64,000 bases of DNA from Bombardia bombarda. Its lineage: Eukaryota; Ascomycota; Sordariomycetes; Sordariales; Lasiosphaeriaceae. The notes under the pieces are model-generated. The model was given only the letters and a program-made list of their open reading frames with translations. It ran no database searches and was not told the origin of the DNA. The stretch is taken from positions 9,881,001-9,945,000 of the forward strand of contig JAULSR010000001.1 in NCBI GenBank assembly GCA_030512295.1, written 5' to 3'. Shown piece after piece: positions 21,260-31,760 of the stretch. The first letter of the stretch is position 1, and each line of letters opens with the position of its first letter. A program made the position numbers and the translations under genes.

Positions 21260-24200
21260 TATGGGAGAGAAGATTAATTGGAAAGAGCATGCTGCAAGTA
21301 ATTATTGATGTCGATGCTGAGGCTGGGTGAGGAAGCTGCACTCAGAAAATTTGTTGTGTGAGGAAGGAGGAGGGAGGAAGTTTGTCTGGGAGCAAAGAGA
21401 CGAGTTTAAATCCCCGAACGAGGGCTGCCTGTCCGCAATGGCGGCCGCTAGCGCGTGCACGGGTCAGATCTGGTGGGGAGAATTTACTGCTCGCAATTTC
21501 CAAACTCTCTTCGATGATCTTGGGCAGTTTTGACAAGAATTGGCAGGTACGACTGGCAGGTACGCCCTCAATTCGTGATATAGTGTCCGTGCGTTCGCTC
21601 CTTCCTGGTGTTGCGGCTCCAGCCGCCGCCCGTCAGCCCTAGGAATGTGCCAAAAGTGGATCCCCTGCCAGCGCCAAGCCCCTGCCGATCCCCCGCAGTC
21701 GTAAGCTCGCAGCCCACACGACGGGACCTGGACAACGCCCACGCCAAGGCGTGACTTCACCTTCGACTTGGCGTCATCCACCTTCGTCTTGGGCGGCTGC
21801 CCGGGCCTCGCACGCCATGGAAAAGACGATGACCGCTAGCGTGCTCGCTGACAAAGACTGACGCAGTTTTGCGAGCGCCCTCCTCCCCGGGCCGGCGCTC
21901 GCTGGCCTTCGTCGCTTGCTGGTCTTCGTCGTTCGCAACTGCTATGACGTTGACCCAGCAACCAAGCTCGCAGCCAAGCCTTGGATTCCCGCGAGCTGGC
22001 AAGCTCAGCTGCAAGACACTGGCAAGCGGGGTGCGCCCCAGACGCTACCAAGAAAGCCAGTACAAGCACGACACATAGGTAGCTTCCATGTTCACTGTCC
22101 CCGGCTTCTTGAGTAGCTGCGTCACATATCGTGGTTTTTAATTTACTATGACTGTTAATACGCTTTTTGTGCTTGGTTCTCTGTCGCCTTAAAGCGAAGG
22201 TCAAAGTATCTCCTGACTGCATTGCCATTTGCCAGCCGAGTCTTCAGTTGGTATGCTGTTCATGTGATCAAGGACTGATCTATGAGCCTGTCTCTCGTAC
22301 GATCCTACCCTGATCATTGCCTTCCTTTACCTGGGAACCCCCACTGCGGCTAGGGCAGGCTGATATTTGCGTGAAGATCAAAAAAATAATTTTCGATTGT
22401 TATGCCTTTTTATACGCTTGATAACAAGCATAATGCGACGCCTCCGACAAACACGTTCCCTTGATCACATCAACATCAGTTAAACGATGGTCCATTATCG
22501 TTAAGGACAGCTGAGCATGTTTTCTGCCTCGCCACTGTCATAAACTTGAGCTGTTCCGGTGCCGCACTATTCCGAAATTATGAACTTGCCTGTGTGACGC
22601 GGGGCTGGTGGTGCCTAGACCAACTGGACCTACGGCAGCCGTCAGGGTTCTTACGCGTTGAGTCACACCTTGTCGACTGGGGCCCTGGGGCCTACTGGCC
22701 TGGGCAACTGCCCGAGACCCGTGCCCAGCTTCCGATCCAGGTCTTTCTTTTTTTCCCTCCTTTTTTCAGCCCTGCCTCAGTGTATTGTGACGTAACCGTC
22801 ACAGCCTGTGTCGTTTTGATCACTAACCACTAATGATGACCGGTATTCTACCTTATGACGCTTTGAGTCGGCATTGAGGATACGATCATTGATGCCTGTC
22901 ATAAGAAGGAGAAGTAGTTGATAGGAATGCGGTAGTGGTGACGACGACATTCAAAGGATCTCATCTAGTTTGTGGGGCATATAGCTGCATACTGGACAAC
23001 AGACAGGGAGAGCTTTTCACTTCAGATCCGTGCCGATACATACCCGGTATGCGCACATCCCGTCGTATGTAATCCCTCGTTAAAGTGCGGGGACAGCGGA
23101 CAGACGGCAACCGACATGTAAGGCTTTGGAACACTTACACTGCATGCACTACATAAAAATAAGGATACTATCGACTTGGGTCTTCGGATATCTGTTTCTT
23201 GTGGTGTGGGCTTGCTCTTGGTATAGAACCTACTGAGAGAGGCAGATGGTTTTCAATATTAACTAAGTTGTCCAATCTGCACTTAGACTAGAGCGTCACT
23301 AGGAGCATCACGCCGTGTCTTCTATCGCACAGGGAGCCTTCGTTTTTCTGAATCTGGAAAAGAAGAGAAAACTGGCGGAGCTGAGGATACAAGACCGGGA
23401 CAGTACCATCAACACACTCATCTCGGCGGCTAATATAAGCCTAATAGGTCTCGACTACTGTAAATAGACTGCTGAGACCTTCTTGGCCATTGAGTACCCA
23501 GAGCCCTCGCCGCTGCCAGGCGAACAGCAAACTTCTCATGTCCTACTAGATTTCATGCTGGTGTGCATGCATGTTTACGATCACCCATAATCAGTTTGTT
23601 CGTAGAAAGACAATTACTGTGTAGCATCATCACAGACAACCATGGATGACCTCTTAGATAGTCCACATGTAAGTAAGGCAGGCTTTGTCCCACAACCCAC
23701 AAAAGTGAATCACGCGGCTATGAAAATCGGTAGAAAGGTAAGGTAGGTAACGCTTGCCCCCTTCTTTCTCCTTTAGCCCGATCTACCCGGTTGGGTCTGC
23801 CTGACCCGGAATTGCCAACAAAAAGCACCCAGTATTTTCCCCAACCTTCTGGCAACCCATAATCTGCAAACATAGTAGACTACTCCCAGGAGCTGGTCAT
23901 AGATGATTATGGGAAAAGCGGCTGCATGTATGCGTGTAGTGGGATCCCCTGGCATAGCAGCGGAAGTGACGCGCTCGCCACCACCCTACCCCACAGACAT
24001 GGAAATTGATAATGGTACGATCATGAATACACTCTCGCTCTTGGTACACCACTTTGCCAAAAAGCCAACATTTGGAGAAGATGTGGGGTTTCATGTCGAG
24101 TGCCCAAGAAACAATTGGCATCTCTCAGTCGGCCTGAATTATCGGGTGCAGGAACGTATTTTAGCCTATAATATATCCTGCTGCGCAATCTCTGCCATTC

Positions 24201-25019
24201 ATTACCACGGGGGATAACCCTTGAGCCCGGTGCAGACTTGATTCCAAAAAGATGATCATCCTCTCCGCATGCCTTCGGCCGTCTGGTTCGGTCTGCAGAC
24301 ACGTTGCATGCATTCGCCTGTTTCTTTTCTCTCCGAGCTTGGATCAAGGGCGAGCGGCGTCTTCAGTGGCTGTGGTAACTGCTGACTGTCTAGACCTAGC
24401 CATCAAAACCTGGAGAAGATAAGGTAGCTATGATGCTCTGGAGTACACTGGCTCCCTGTCGCCACGCGTGACCCATGCCAGGTCCTTCGTGATATCTGCG
24501 GTGGAGGATACGCCGCAAACCCTCTTGGCGCCAAACCGCTTAGAGGGCAAGGGGGAAACAGCCGTCAATATAGGGCTCTCTTTCGCCCACTAGCCGCCGT
24601 TGGATACAGCTTGAGTGAACAAGCCAAAGCTTGGCGGCCCTATACTCAATCATTTCTCCACATCCCGGAGGGTTGGCACCCTTCTTGCCCTCTAGAGTGC
24701 GGCTTGGTATTAAACCCGGGGAGACGATGCCGCGTCTCCATGTTGACAACCCCACACAGATGGTCTGGGGCCCCGCGGGGTACATCGTGGCAAGCAAGAT
24801 TGCCGCTTATTACACGACATATCATGATGTCGCCGGCGCTAAGAAGAATATGCGGTTTCTGGGAGCGCTGGGCGGCCTTTGTCTGCAGCGACGAGACGTA
24901 TATCAAGTCCCAGCCCCGTCTCACAACCCTTTCTCCCTTGTGGCCGAGTTACCGTGGAACCAGGACAATCGACGGCTGCAAAGAAACACCAGCCCACTTC
25001 AGAGCGCAGCCCTATCACC

Positions 25020-26592
25020 ATGAGGTTCCAATCTTCCTTGTCGATCACCCTCGCGGGGCTTGGCCTGGCCAGTGCAAACCCTCTGGCCGAGCCTCTGGCC
25101 AAGAGAGCCGCCATCGATGACTGCTTGAAGGCAGCTAACGTGCCTTTCGATGCATCCGGCTCAAACGACTGGAAGGCTGATGTGAAGCCCTTCAACCAGA
25201 GGCTGCCCTATACTCCGGTTGCCATTGCTGTGCCAACGACCGTCGAACATGTGCAAGGTGCCGTGTCGTGCGCCGCCAAGCTTGGCATCAAGGTGAACCC
25301 AAAGTCGGGTGGGCACAGCTACGCATCTTTCGGCCTTGGCGGTGAGAACGGCCATCTTATTGTCGAGCTCGACCGCATGAGCAAGGTTACGGTGGACTCG
25401 TCAACGCAGATCGCAACGGTCCAGGCGGGTGCTCGTCTCGGCCACGTGGCCACCGCTCTGTACAACCAGGGGAAGCGAGCCTTTAGCCATGGCACATGCC
25501 CTGGGTGCGTTGACCCCTCCTCCCCCCTTGCATCCCAGCTGTACCTGCAGTTGCTAACAACACCATCTTCGACGTCGCAGTGTCGGTGTTGCAGGACATG
25601 CACTTCATGGTGGGTTCGGCTTCAGCTCGCACACACATGGCCTGGCTCTTGACTGGATGGTTGGCGCGACCGTCGTGCTGGCGAACTCGACCGTCGTTGA
25701 GACCTCGGCAACCGAGAACCCTGATATCTTCTGGGCCATGCGCGGCGCTGGATCGAGCTTCGGCATCGTGACGACTTTCAGGTTCAATACCTTCGCAGCC
25801 CCATCGCAGGTCACGGCTTTCCAAGTCAACCTGCCGTGGAACAGCGCAAACGCCATCGCTACCGGCTGGGGTAACCTCCAAGACTGGCTCACCAACGGGA
25901 TGCCCACTGAGATGAACATGCGCGTCTTCGGTAGCCCTGCGCAGACCCAGCTACAGGGTCTGTACTATGGCAGCTCATCCGCTCTGCGCACCGCCATCCA
26001 GCCGCTGATGAGCAAGCTCGGCGCGTCTGTTTCCAACGCCCAGCAATACGACTGGATGGGCGCCTTCACCTACTACACGTACGGTGGCCAGGTCGATGTC
26101 ACCCACCCATACAACTCGGTCGAGACCTTCTACTCCAAGAGCTTGGTGACCACGGCCCTGCCGCAAAAGGCGCTGCAGGCTGTGGGCAACTACTGGATTT
26201 CACGCGCCAAGTCCGTCAACCGTGACTGGTTCATCATCATCGATATGTACGGCGGCAAGAACTCGGCCATCACCAAGGTTCCCGAGGGCCAGGCCTCGTA
26301 TCCCCACCGTGGCGACAAGCTCTTCCTGTATGAGCTCTACGACCGCGTCAACTCGGGTTCATACCCCTCCAATGGCTTCAGCTTCCTCGATGGCTGGGTC
26401 AAGTCTTTTACCGATAACATGGACGTGTCTCAGTGGGGCATGTACATCAACTACGCCGATCCCACTATGAACCGCACCGAGGCTCAGAACAACTACTGGC
26501 GCCAGAGCTTGCCCAAGCTGCAGCAGCTCAAGGCGCAGCTGGATCCAAATGAGGTGTTCTACTACCCCCAGTCTGTTCAGGCGGCCAAGTAG
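25020..26592 (+). CDS. AA7 glucooligosaccharide oxidase-like FAD oxidase
   Basis: Two exons, 25020-25504 and 25581-26592, give 498 residues, close to the usual length of the Sarocladium/Acremonium enzyme. A signal peptide (RFQSSLSITLAGLGLASA) indicates secretion. The FAD-binding (PCMH/BBE) domain shows PKSGGHSYASFGLGG with the His that links covalently to FAD (about residue 99). GTCPG joins VGVAGHALHGGFG across the intron and carries the Cys of the second flavin link (about residue 160). The C-terminal berberine-bridge segment NYWRQSLPKLQQLKAQLDP contains the conserved Tyr region. The enzyme is expected to oxidise the reducing end of gluco-, cello- or chito-oligosaccharides to the lactone and release H2O2 outside the cell. 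Which oligosaccharide is preferred cannot be told from sequence. The next gene is convergent. Confidence 0.93.
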
Positions 26593-26913
26593 GAGCCTAT
26601 CCGAACTACATCGTTTTGTCTCTTTTGTTGTTGAAGGAGGCTGGATTGCATGATGGAGAAAGAGGCTACACGGTTTAGTCTTAATTATGACCGGAGGAGT
26701 GCATGTGAATAAAACCAACTAGGTGCTCTAGGTAGTGTCATTAGACGACACGAAGGGTGGAAGGTGTATATATGTTGTATAGTGAAAACGCAGCTGTGTT
26801 CAAGCTTGTGAGAGTTGGTGTTCTGTGGTTCATGAAAAATAAGCTGCCGCTTTACCGATGAGGATGTCCTCTCTTGTTGGAAAGAGTATCGCGGATATTA
26901 CTTGAATAATGTC
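26593..26913. other. convergent 3' spacer
   Basis: This short spacer separates the stop codons of the AA7 oxidase (plus) and the nucleoside hydrolase (minus). Apart from a possible polyadenylation signal, nothing else is seen. Confidence 0.6.
26708..26713 (+). terminator. possible polyadenylation signal
   Basis: AATAAA lies 116 bases downstream of the AA7 oxidase stop codon, a plausible distance for 3'-end processing. Confidence 0.35.
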
Positions 26914-28153
26914 CTAAATATCTGAGAAGTTTTGACCGACTTGGTTGATCTTCATAGATGCATTTTCGTGGATAGTAGACCAAGCCGCCTCAAGTAGCCG
27001 CCTTTCCAGCTCCGCCGATGCCACATCATCTGTAACCTTCAACTTCAACCAATGCTGGTTCCTAACATCGCTATTGTTGATCCACTCATTCGAGCCATTT
27101 GCGGTGACGTAGTTGTATCCGATGTCATTTCCATACTCGAAGAGGTCTCCCAGGCCTTCCATGGCGTACAAGACCGTCAGAGGGTCCCAGGAAGGTCGTG
27201 AATGGTTGTAGGTGTAGTAAAGGTAGGCAGCCCGCATCGGGTCATCTGCAGGCCCTTCAGCCATGAGCCGAGCCCCTGACTCGACTGTTTCGCCCAGTTC
27301 ATAGCCGGAAAACACAACGGGACTTTTCCAATTGTTCACGACATGGGCAGCGAGAGATGCATTGTCGCCCCAGAAGTTGTACTCGTATCCCGACGGGTAG
27401 GCACCGCCCATGATTACGAGCTCCGAGACTTTGGCTGCGATCAACTCTGGCCCGGTCAGGCTGGAGTAGACATCTGCTGAAGAATTCAAAAGACCAGAGA
27501 GCTGTAACCTCCGAGTCAGTCTGACAGGTAGCCATTGCTGCAACAGGTAAAGGGGTAGACATGCATTTTCAAAGAAACCAATTGACGCAATCGTTACGCT
27601 CTGGTCCGCGACCTCGGACAGGACTTTTCGATAGAGCGAAACAGGATCCCATGCATCCTCAGAGCGTCCCCAGGGCAGAGAGCCGCCAGACCAGTGGTAT
27701 GCGATCTTGCTCGCATATTCACCCAGTTCAAAGCCCCAGGAATCAAAGAAGGTGGCATTCGTAAGCGGGCGCTTGATGCCAATTGGTATTTCTGGGAGAC
27801 CGTAGTGGGCCAAGACAGCGGACGCTGCTAAAGCAGAGTATGAGGAAGGATAGTTGACATTGACGGCAAGCAGTCGCACAAGTGACGAGGTGGCGGCCAG
27901 CATTAGCGCAGCTGCATCACTTCATGTATCTCTATGTTAGCGATGTGTGGTGGTAGGAAGCATTGAGATGGAGGTAAACTCACTCAACATCGCTGAACAA
28001 ATCTGTATCAATGACCATGTTTTTGATAGCTGTCGACATCGATGAGCTAGAATGACGCGGCGCCTTGTTCGACTTGGTCAAACGACCTGGACCATACTGA
28101 AATTGCGCGTTTGAAAGACTGACGATGGCAAAGAAGGCTAATAATGAAAGCAT
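26914..28153 (-). CDS. secreted inosine-uridine-type nucleoside hydrolase
   Basis: Three exons on the minus strand, 28153-27984, 27919-27565 and 27501-26914, give 370 residues. A signal peptide is evident (MLSLLAFFAIVSLSNA). The metal-binding start VIDTDLFSDVDDAAALMLAA corresponds to the DTDxxxDD loop that holds Ca2+ in nucleoside hydrolases and forms only when exons 1 and 2 are joined. LLAVNVNYPSSYSALAASAVL and SELVIMGGAYPSG are further family blocks. It should cleave ribonucleosides to base and ribose outside the cell. The second intron (27502-27564) begins GC, ends AG, is 63 nt long and has no stop. It is removed here because the family reads SIGFFEN-LSGLLNS. Retention would add 21 residues. 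Several Asn-X-Ser/Thr sites fit a glycosylated exported protein. Confidence 0.88.
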
Positions 28154-28738
28154 TTTAGGTTTTGCATTGAGTTATCTCCTGCTCAGTGAAGTTGTTCACG
28201 GCAAGGGAGATTTGGTGCGTAAGCCCGGTCCGTTGTGGCTTTCATGTTCGAGACCCTTTGCACCCTAACCCTGATACCAAAGTGTCCAGCCGCCCAGAAT
28301 AAGTAAGGTAGCACTCTTGCGCTCTTCCAAGTTGTATTTTCTCATATATATATATATATAAAGCAGGATAACAGTAAGTCAGATATGGTTTTCTACATTG
28401 TGAGATTTCACTCTCGTCATGGTCTTTACTATATATTGGACCTGATGGTATGCACATCTTGGATCCTCGAAATAAAACCGCATGTCTAAAAGCAGGTGCG
28501 CAGTACACAACATTGATGAAAAAGACTAGGCTGAAGCTTGCCGCTGAAAAAAACCGCCGGATGTGAAACGAGTGATCTATCGTCTAGAAAGAAATATGTT
28601 GCAAAAGCTCCGCGTCAATGTTTTGTCCAAAACAAGAAAAGCAAGTATAATGTTTGTCTCTCCGGGCTCTTCTCCAACAAGCAATCGGCCGGCTCTTTTT
28701 CCAATCCGGTAACAAATCTATATCGACATTAGGGAGGT
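28154..28738. other. intergenic, no gene recognised
   Basis: The interval contains an AT dinucleotide run (28344-28361). It includes the promoter side of the nucleoside hydrolase gene and the 3' side of the FAD synthetase gene. No protein-like frame is seen. Confidence 0.5.
28344..28361. repeat. (AT)n microsatellite
   Basis: About nine AT units occur in uninterrupted order. Confidence 0.8.
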
Positions 28739-29893
28739 CTACCGATCGCGGCCCAGGCGCTCCTCATCGTCATCCCTGAGCTCGTAGGCCGGCCGAAATT
28801 TGGGCTGGTCCCCACCGACGGCCAGCGCTGGGTTTGGGCGGGTATCAGTGACGCCGCCAAGAGAAGTAAAGCCCTGGTTATACAAATCGCAAAATGGGAT
28901 GTCGAGGTGGCGGATGAACTGTTTTGTTTAACTCTATTAGCACGTGGCCGTCTTATACAAGGTAAAAATATAAAGAGACTACTCACGGCCCAGATCTCGA
29001 CATAATGCCAGTCAATGACGGGGTGGACACGCATAAACTGCGGCCAGCCGTGATCGGTGGGGTCAAAATGCGTGAGGAACTCGCCGTGCGGATCGGTCCG
29101 CCGGGTACCCAGGAATATAGCCTTAACCGCGGGCTTCTGGGCTAGGTATGCCTCGAGAGCCGGGCGCATGGGTAGCTCGAAGCGCACCAGGTCAAGGTTG
29201 TATTGCTCGGCAGATTGTGCGACAAACTCTTCGACTTCGACGAATGGATCGGGCGAGATGATGTATATTGCCTGGAGGGGCTTATGGCCTTCTGGTTCGG
29301 ATGGCAATAAATCGTTTGAGGAGGAGGAAGGAGCTTCGTCAGAGGACTGTGTTGTTGGCGGAGGAGCATTGGCATCGGAGGAGGGCGGCGGTGTTGGCGG
29401 CGTCCAGGCGGGTAGACAGGCCAGGATCAAGATCAGCAGGACGAGGCAGTCCTTTCCGCCATTGTATGAGAGTGAAAGATGTCCAGGCCTGTTTGTATCG
29501 AGGGTTGAGGTACCATGTCAGCTACCGTATTCGCAGTTCCAAACCATCAACATCAACAGTCCCAGCACCAGTACCAGCACCAGTAGTAAGCACCTACCCA
29601 TAACGGCGCAGCGCCTCTTCGATAACTTCCATCGAGACACTGACCTGGCTCTGGACGCCGCGCAAGACCTTGTCGTCAATCTGCTCGGCCAGGAAAGTAT
29701 CGATCTTGTGTCGCAGCTCATAACATACGTCGGGGAAGTTGCGCCTCGGCTGCGGGGAGTGGTTGGGCGAGATGGGCGAGGTGGATTTCGCGGCGAGCGT
29801 CACCTGCGGCTTCTTGGCCAAGGCCGTCGCACCGCCGCCGTTAATTCGCGCGTCATCATGACATGAGGGCTGCGTCCGCGTAGCCTGTATCAT
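28739..29893 (-). CDS. FAD1: FAD synthetase (FMN adenylyltransferase)
   Basis: Three exons, 29893-29598, 29488-28987 and 28918-28739, give 325 residues. The protein belongs to the PAPS-reductase-like adenylyltransferases that convert FMN and ATP to FAD and diphosphate, mainly in the cytosol. The nucleotide-binding motif LSLSYNGGKDCLVLLIL appears only after exons 1 and 2 are joined. Further signatures are YIISPDPFVEVEEFV, AIFLGTRRTDPHGEF, VHPVIDWHYVEIW and the tail PFCDLYNQGFTSLGG. A Pro/Ser/Thr-rich insertion follows the P-loop, as in other filamentous fungi. The ATG at 29893 is used; the frame stays open upstream, but only with a GTG. The gene is essential in yeast and probably serves general flavin supply, including the flavoenzymes in this window. 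Confidence 0.92.
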
Positions 29894-30902
29894 TTCTGTA
29901 GCTGTTGTTTTCGGCGTGAAGGGGCGCACGCAATGGGGGAAAGGAGTCGGATCTGTTTATGTCATGAAGACACACGGTCGGCGGCGGAGGACGCGGAGTT
30001 CGGCTGCACCCCTCCAACTGTCAGCGCGCGCGCACTGTGGCAAGATCCAGGCCGGCCAGGCACCCACCCACCACTGTCAGTAGCGGGGTTGACGGGGTTA
30101 ATGCAGCGGGGCAATCGGGGTTTATGGGCAGTATTGGGAGCAGGCGATAGGCCGACGTTTGTCCGAGGCAATGAAGCACCTCGAAGCAAAGGACAAGCTC
30201 CACTTTAAAGTTGGATACCCCTCATCAGCTGGAGAGAGTGCCCCTCAATCAGCCAAATGTCCCTGGGAAAGGCTGTCCGCCTGCTTCGAATTAAACGAGG
30301 TACCTTGACGAGCTTAACTTACCTTAACCTTGGTGTCGGGAGTGTTTGAGCTGAAAATGCAACGATTGAGGCCGGATGCAGGGCGATCAGATGATGCAAA
30401 GATGTTGCTTGTTTGACGTTGGGCCATGTCAGCAACGCGACTTTAAATACTGTCGATTGCCTGAGGCATCGAACGGTCAGATATTCCAAATTCTGCTGGT
30501 TTTTCCGAGCTAGGTATCCTATCAGTGCATGTTGGCGGGCTCAGCAACTTCCATGATATGCGATTGGAGAGGTCAGGGTCCGAAAAAGGCCGACGAGTGC
30601 ATTATCACCTACCTATTCTAGGACCGCTACCGAGAAATACGTCAGACTCCCATACCGACAATTTACTTTGAATATATACATACTAGGGTCTACATAAGCA
30701 CCATTGGTGTTTGTTTCCCTGACATATTTTGGGCTTGACTCTTTCCTGGGGCTGTCGACGTCCCAGGTGCATGCCTTGAGAACAAAAGCCCAAGAGCAAC
30801 TTTTTTTTCAGTACCAAGCTGACGTTACAGAAATCAAATTATCAAACTGGGAGTCCCCCAGATACCATATTGCACCAGCCATCACCCCGACGCCAACCAG
30901 GT
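29894..30902. other. intergenic, no gene recognised
   Basis: The segment 29930-30200 is GC-rich and open in several overlapping frames without motifs. The rest is unremarkable. Confidence 0.5.
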
Positions 30903-31760
30903 TCATGGATATACCACCGATGCTCTCCTCTGACCTCTCACGAGCGACGGATCTATCCTAGCCGACCCAGCAGTCAAGAGGTCAATACATGCCGGGCTCG
31001 ACGCAACGATCCTGCAGTGCGTGCCGTCCTCCTCGTCAACGCCCTTTACAATCGTAAAAGTCCCCTCACCAAATCCGCGATTGAGCACCTCCTGCAACTC
31101 GGCATCACCCAACCCGTTGTTGAACCCGCCAGAGGAAAGCTGGCCCGATTCCGAGAGCTTCAACTCCTCCAGCTGCAGCGCCCACACGATAGGCAACGGC
31201 TCCTCACCTACCTCGTCCGCTGGCGCAGCCCCCACATTCAGCGAGACGCGCCATCCGCTCCCCTTTGCGGACGATGTGGTTACGCCGGCGCCCTTGATGG
31301 TCTTGAGCCCGGTGACCAGGTATACGGGCGTCTTATACTCGGTTGCGCGGCAAAACTGGGCGACGCGGTCCGTCTCCGCTACGGCTTTGCGCTTCAGGAC
31401 GTCGCTGGGAACGAACCAGGCACTGTGCAGCTGGTGAAATGAGTACGAGAGGACTGTGGTGCGGTCGTAGTGGAAGCTGTCCTCGCTGCCGAGACCGAAG
31501 AGGTTGAGGAATGTGCCAAAGAGTCCGGCGCTGCTGCCGTTGATAGCGTGATTGCCATTAACGCCGGCAGTGCTACTGTTGCCACTCGTAGAAAATTGAG
31601 CCTTATCAGTGGCATGGATGGGCGTGTCGATGTCGTCGGGCGACGGCCTGAAGAGGGCGAGCTGTGGCTGAGTGGGGTTGGTGATGATGCTGCCGAGGGG
31701 AACCGACCCTGTGGAAAAGTCCCAGCCGGGAACAAGGAAGTATGTCTTTGTGCTCGACAT
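30903..31760 (-). CDS. small fungal protein, possibly gasdermin-like
   Basis: This intronless frame encodes 285 residues with an ATG at 31760. It opens with TYFLVPGWDFSTGSVPLGSI, followed by a Ser/Asn/Gly-rich loop and the segment FLNLFGLGSEDSFHY. A core of likely beta-strands follows (KTPVYLVTGLKTIKGAGVTT, a Gly-rich turn, then VWALQLEEL). The C-terminus is mixed and ends in Arg/Val. The N-terminal FxVP...G..xLGxI pattern and the central strand pair recall the fungal gasdermin-like proteins (RCD-1/HET-Q type, about 260-280 residues), membrane-permeabilising effectors of regulated cell death. That assignment comes from recollection of the fold pattern, not from an alignment. No signal peptide is present. 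No protease or NLR partner is seen next door, although some fungal gasdermins have one. A simple conserved hypothetical protein is the alternative. Confidence 0.6.
   Translation of the reverse strand: MSSTKTYFLVPGWDFSTGSVPLGSIITNPTQPQLALFRPSPDDIDTPIHATDKAQFSTSGNSSTAGVNGNHAINGSSAGLFGTFLNLFGLGSEDSFHYDRTTVLSYSFHQLHSAWFVPSDVLKRKAVAETDRVAQFCRATEYKTPVYLVTGLKTIKGAGVTTSSAKGSGWRVSLNVGAAPADEVGEEPLPIVWALQLEELKLSESGQLSSGGFNNGLGDAELQEVLNRGFGEGTFTIVKGVDEEDGTHCRIVASSPACIDLLTAGSARIDPSLVRGQRRASVVYP

Larger units (their letters stand above)
20133..25019. other. 4.9 kb gene-free block
   Basis: No gene was recognised on either strand. The block holds two short repeat systems near 20.4-20.5 and 21.1-21.3 kb, a G-rich stretch at 20930-21120, and poly-T/poly-A runs. 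Open frames up to about 170 codons exist (for example 24611-25120), but they overlap others and carry no motif. No transposase, reverse transcriptase or long terminal repeat is evident. The last few hundred bases must contain the promoter of the AA7 oxidase gene. Confidence 0.5.

Noticed and set aside
22546..22833. 95-codon frame in the gene-free block
   Set aside because: No family resemblance and no supporting promoter or splice context.
24611..25120. 169-codon frame overlapping the start of the AA7 oxidase
   Set aside because: It overlaps a well-supported gene start in another frame and has no motif.
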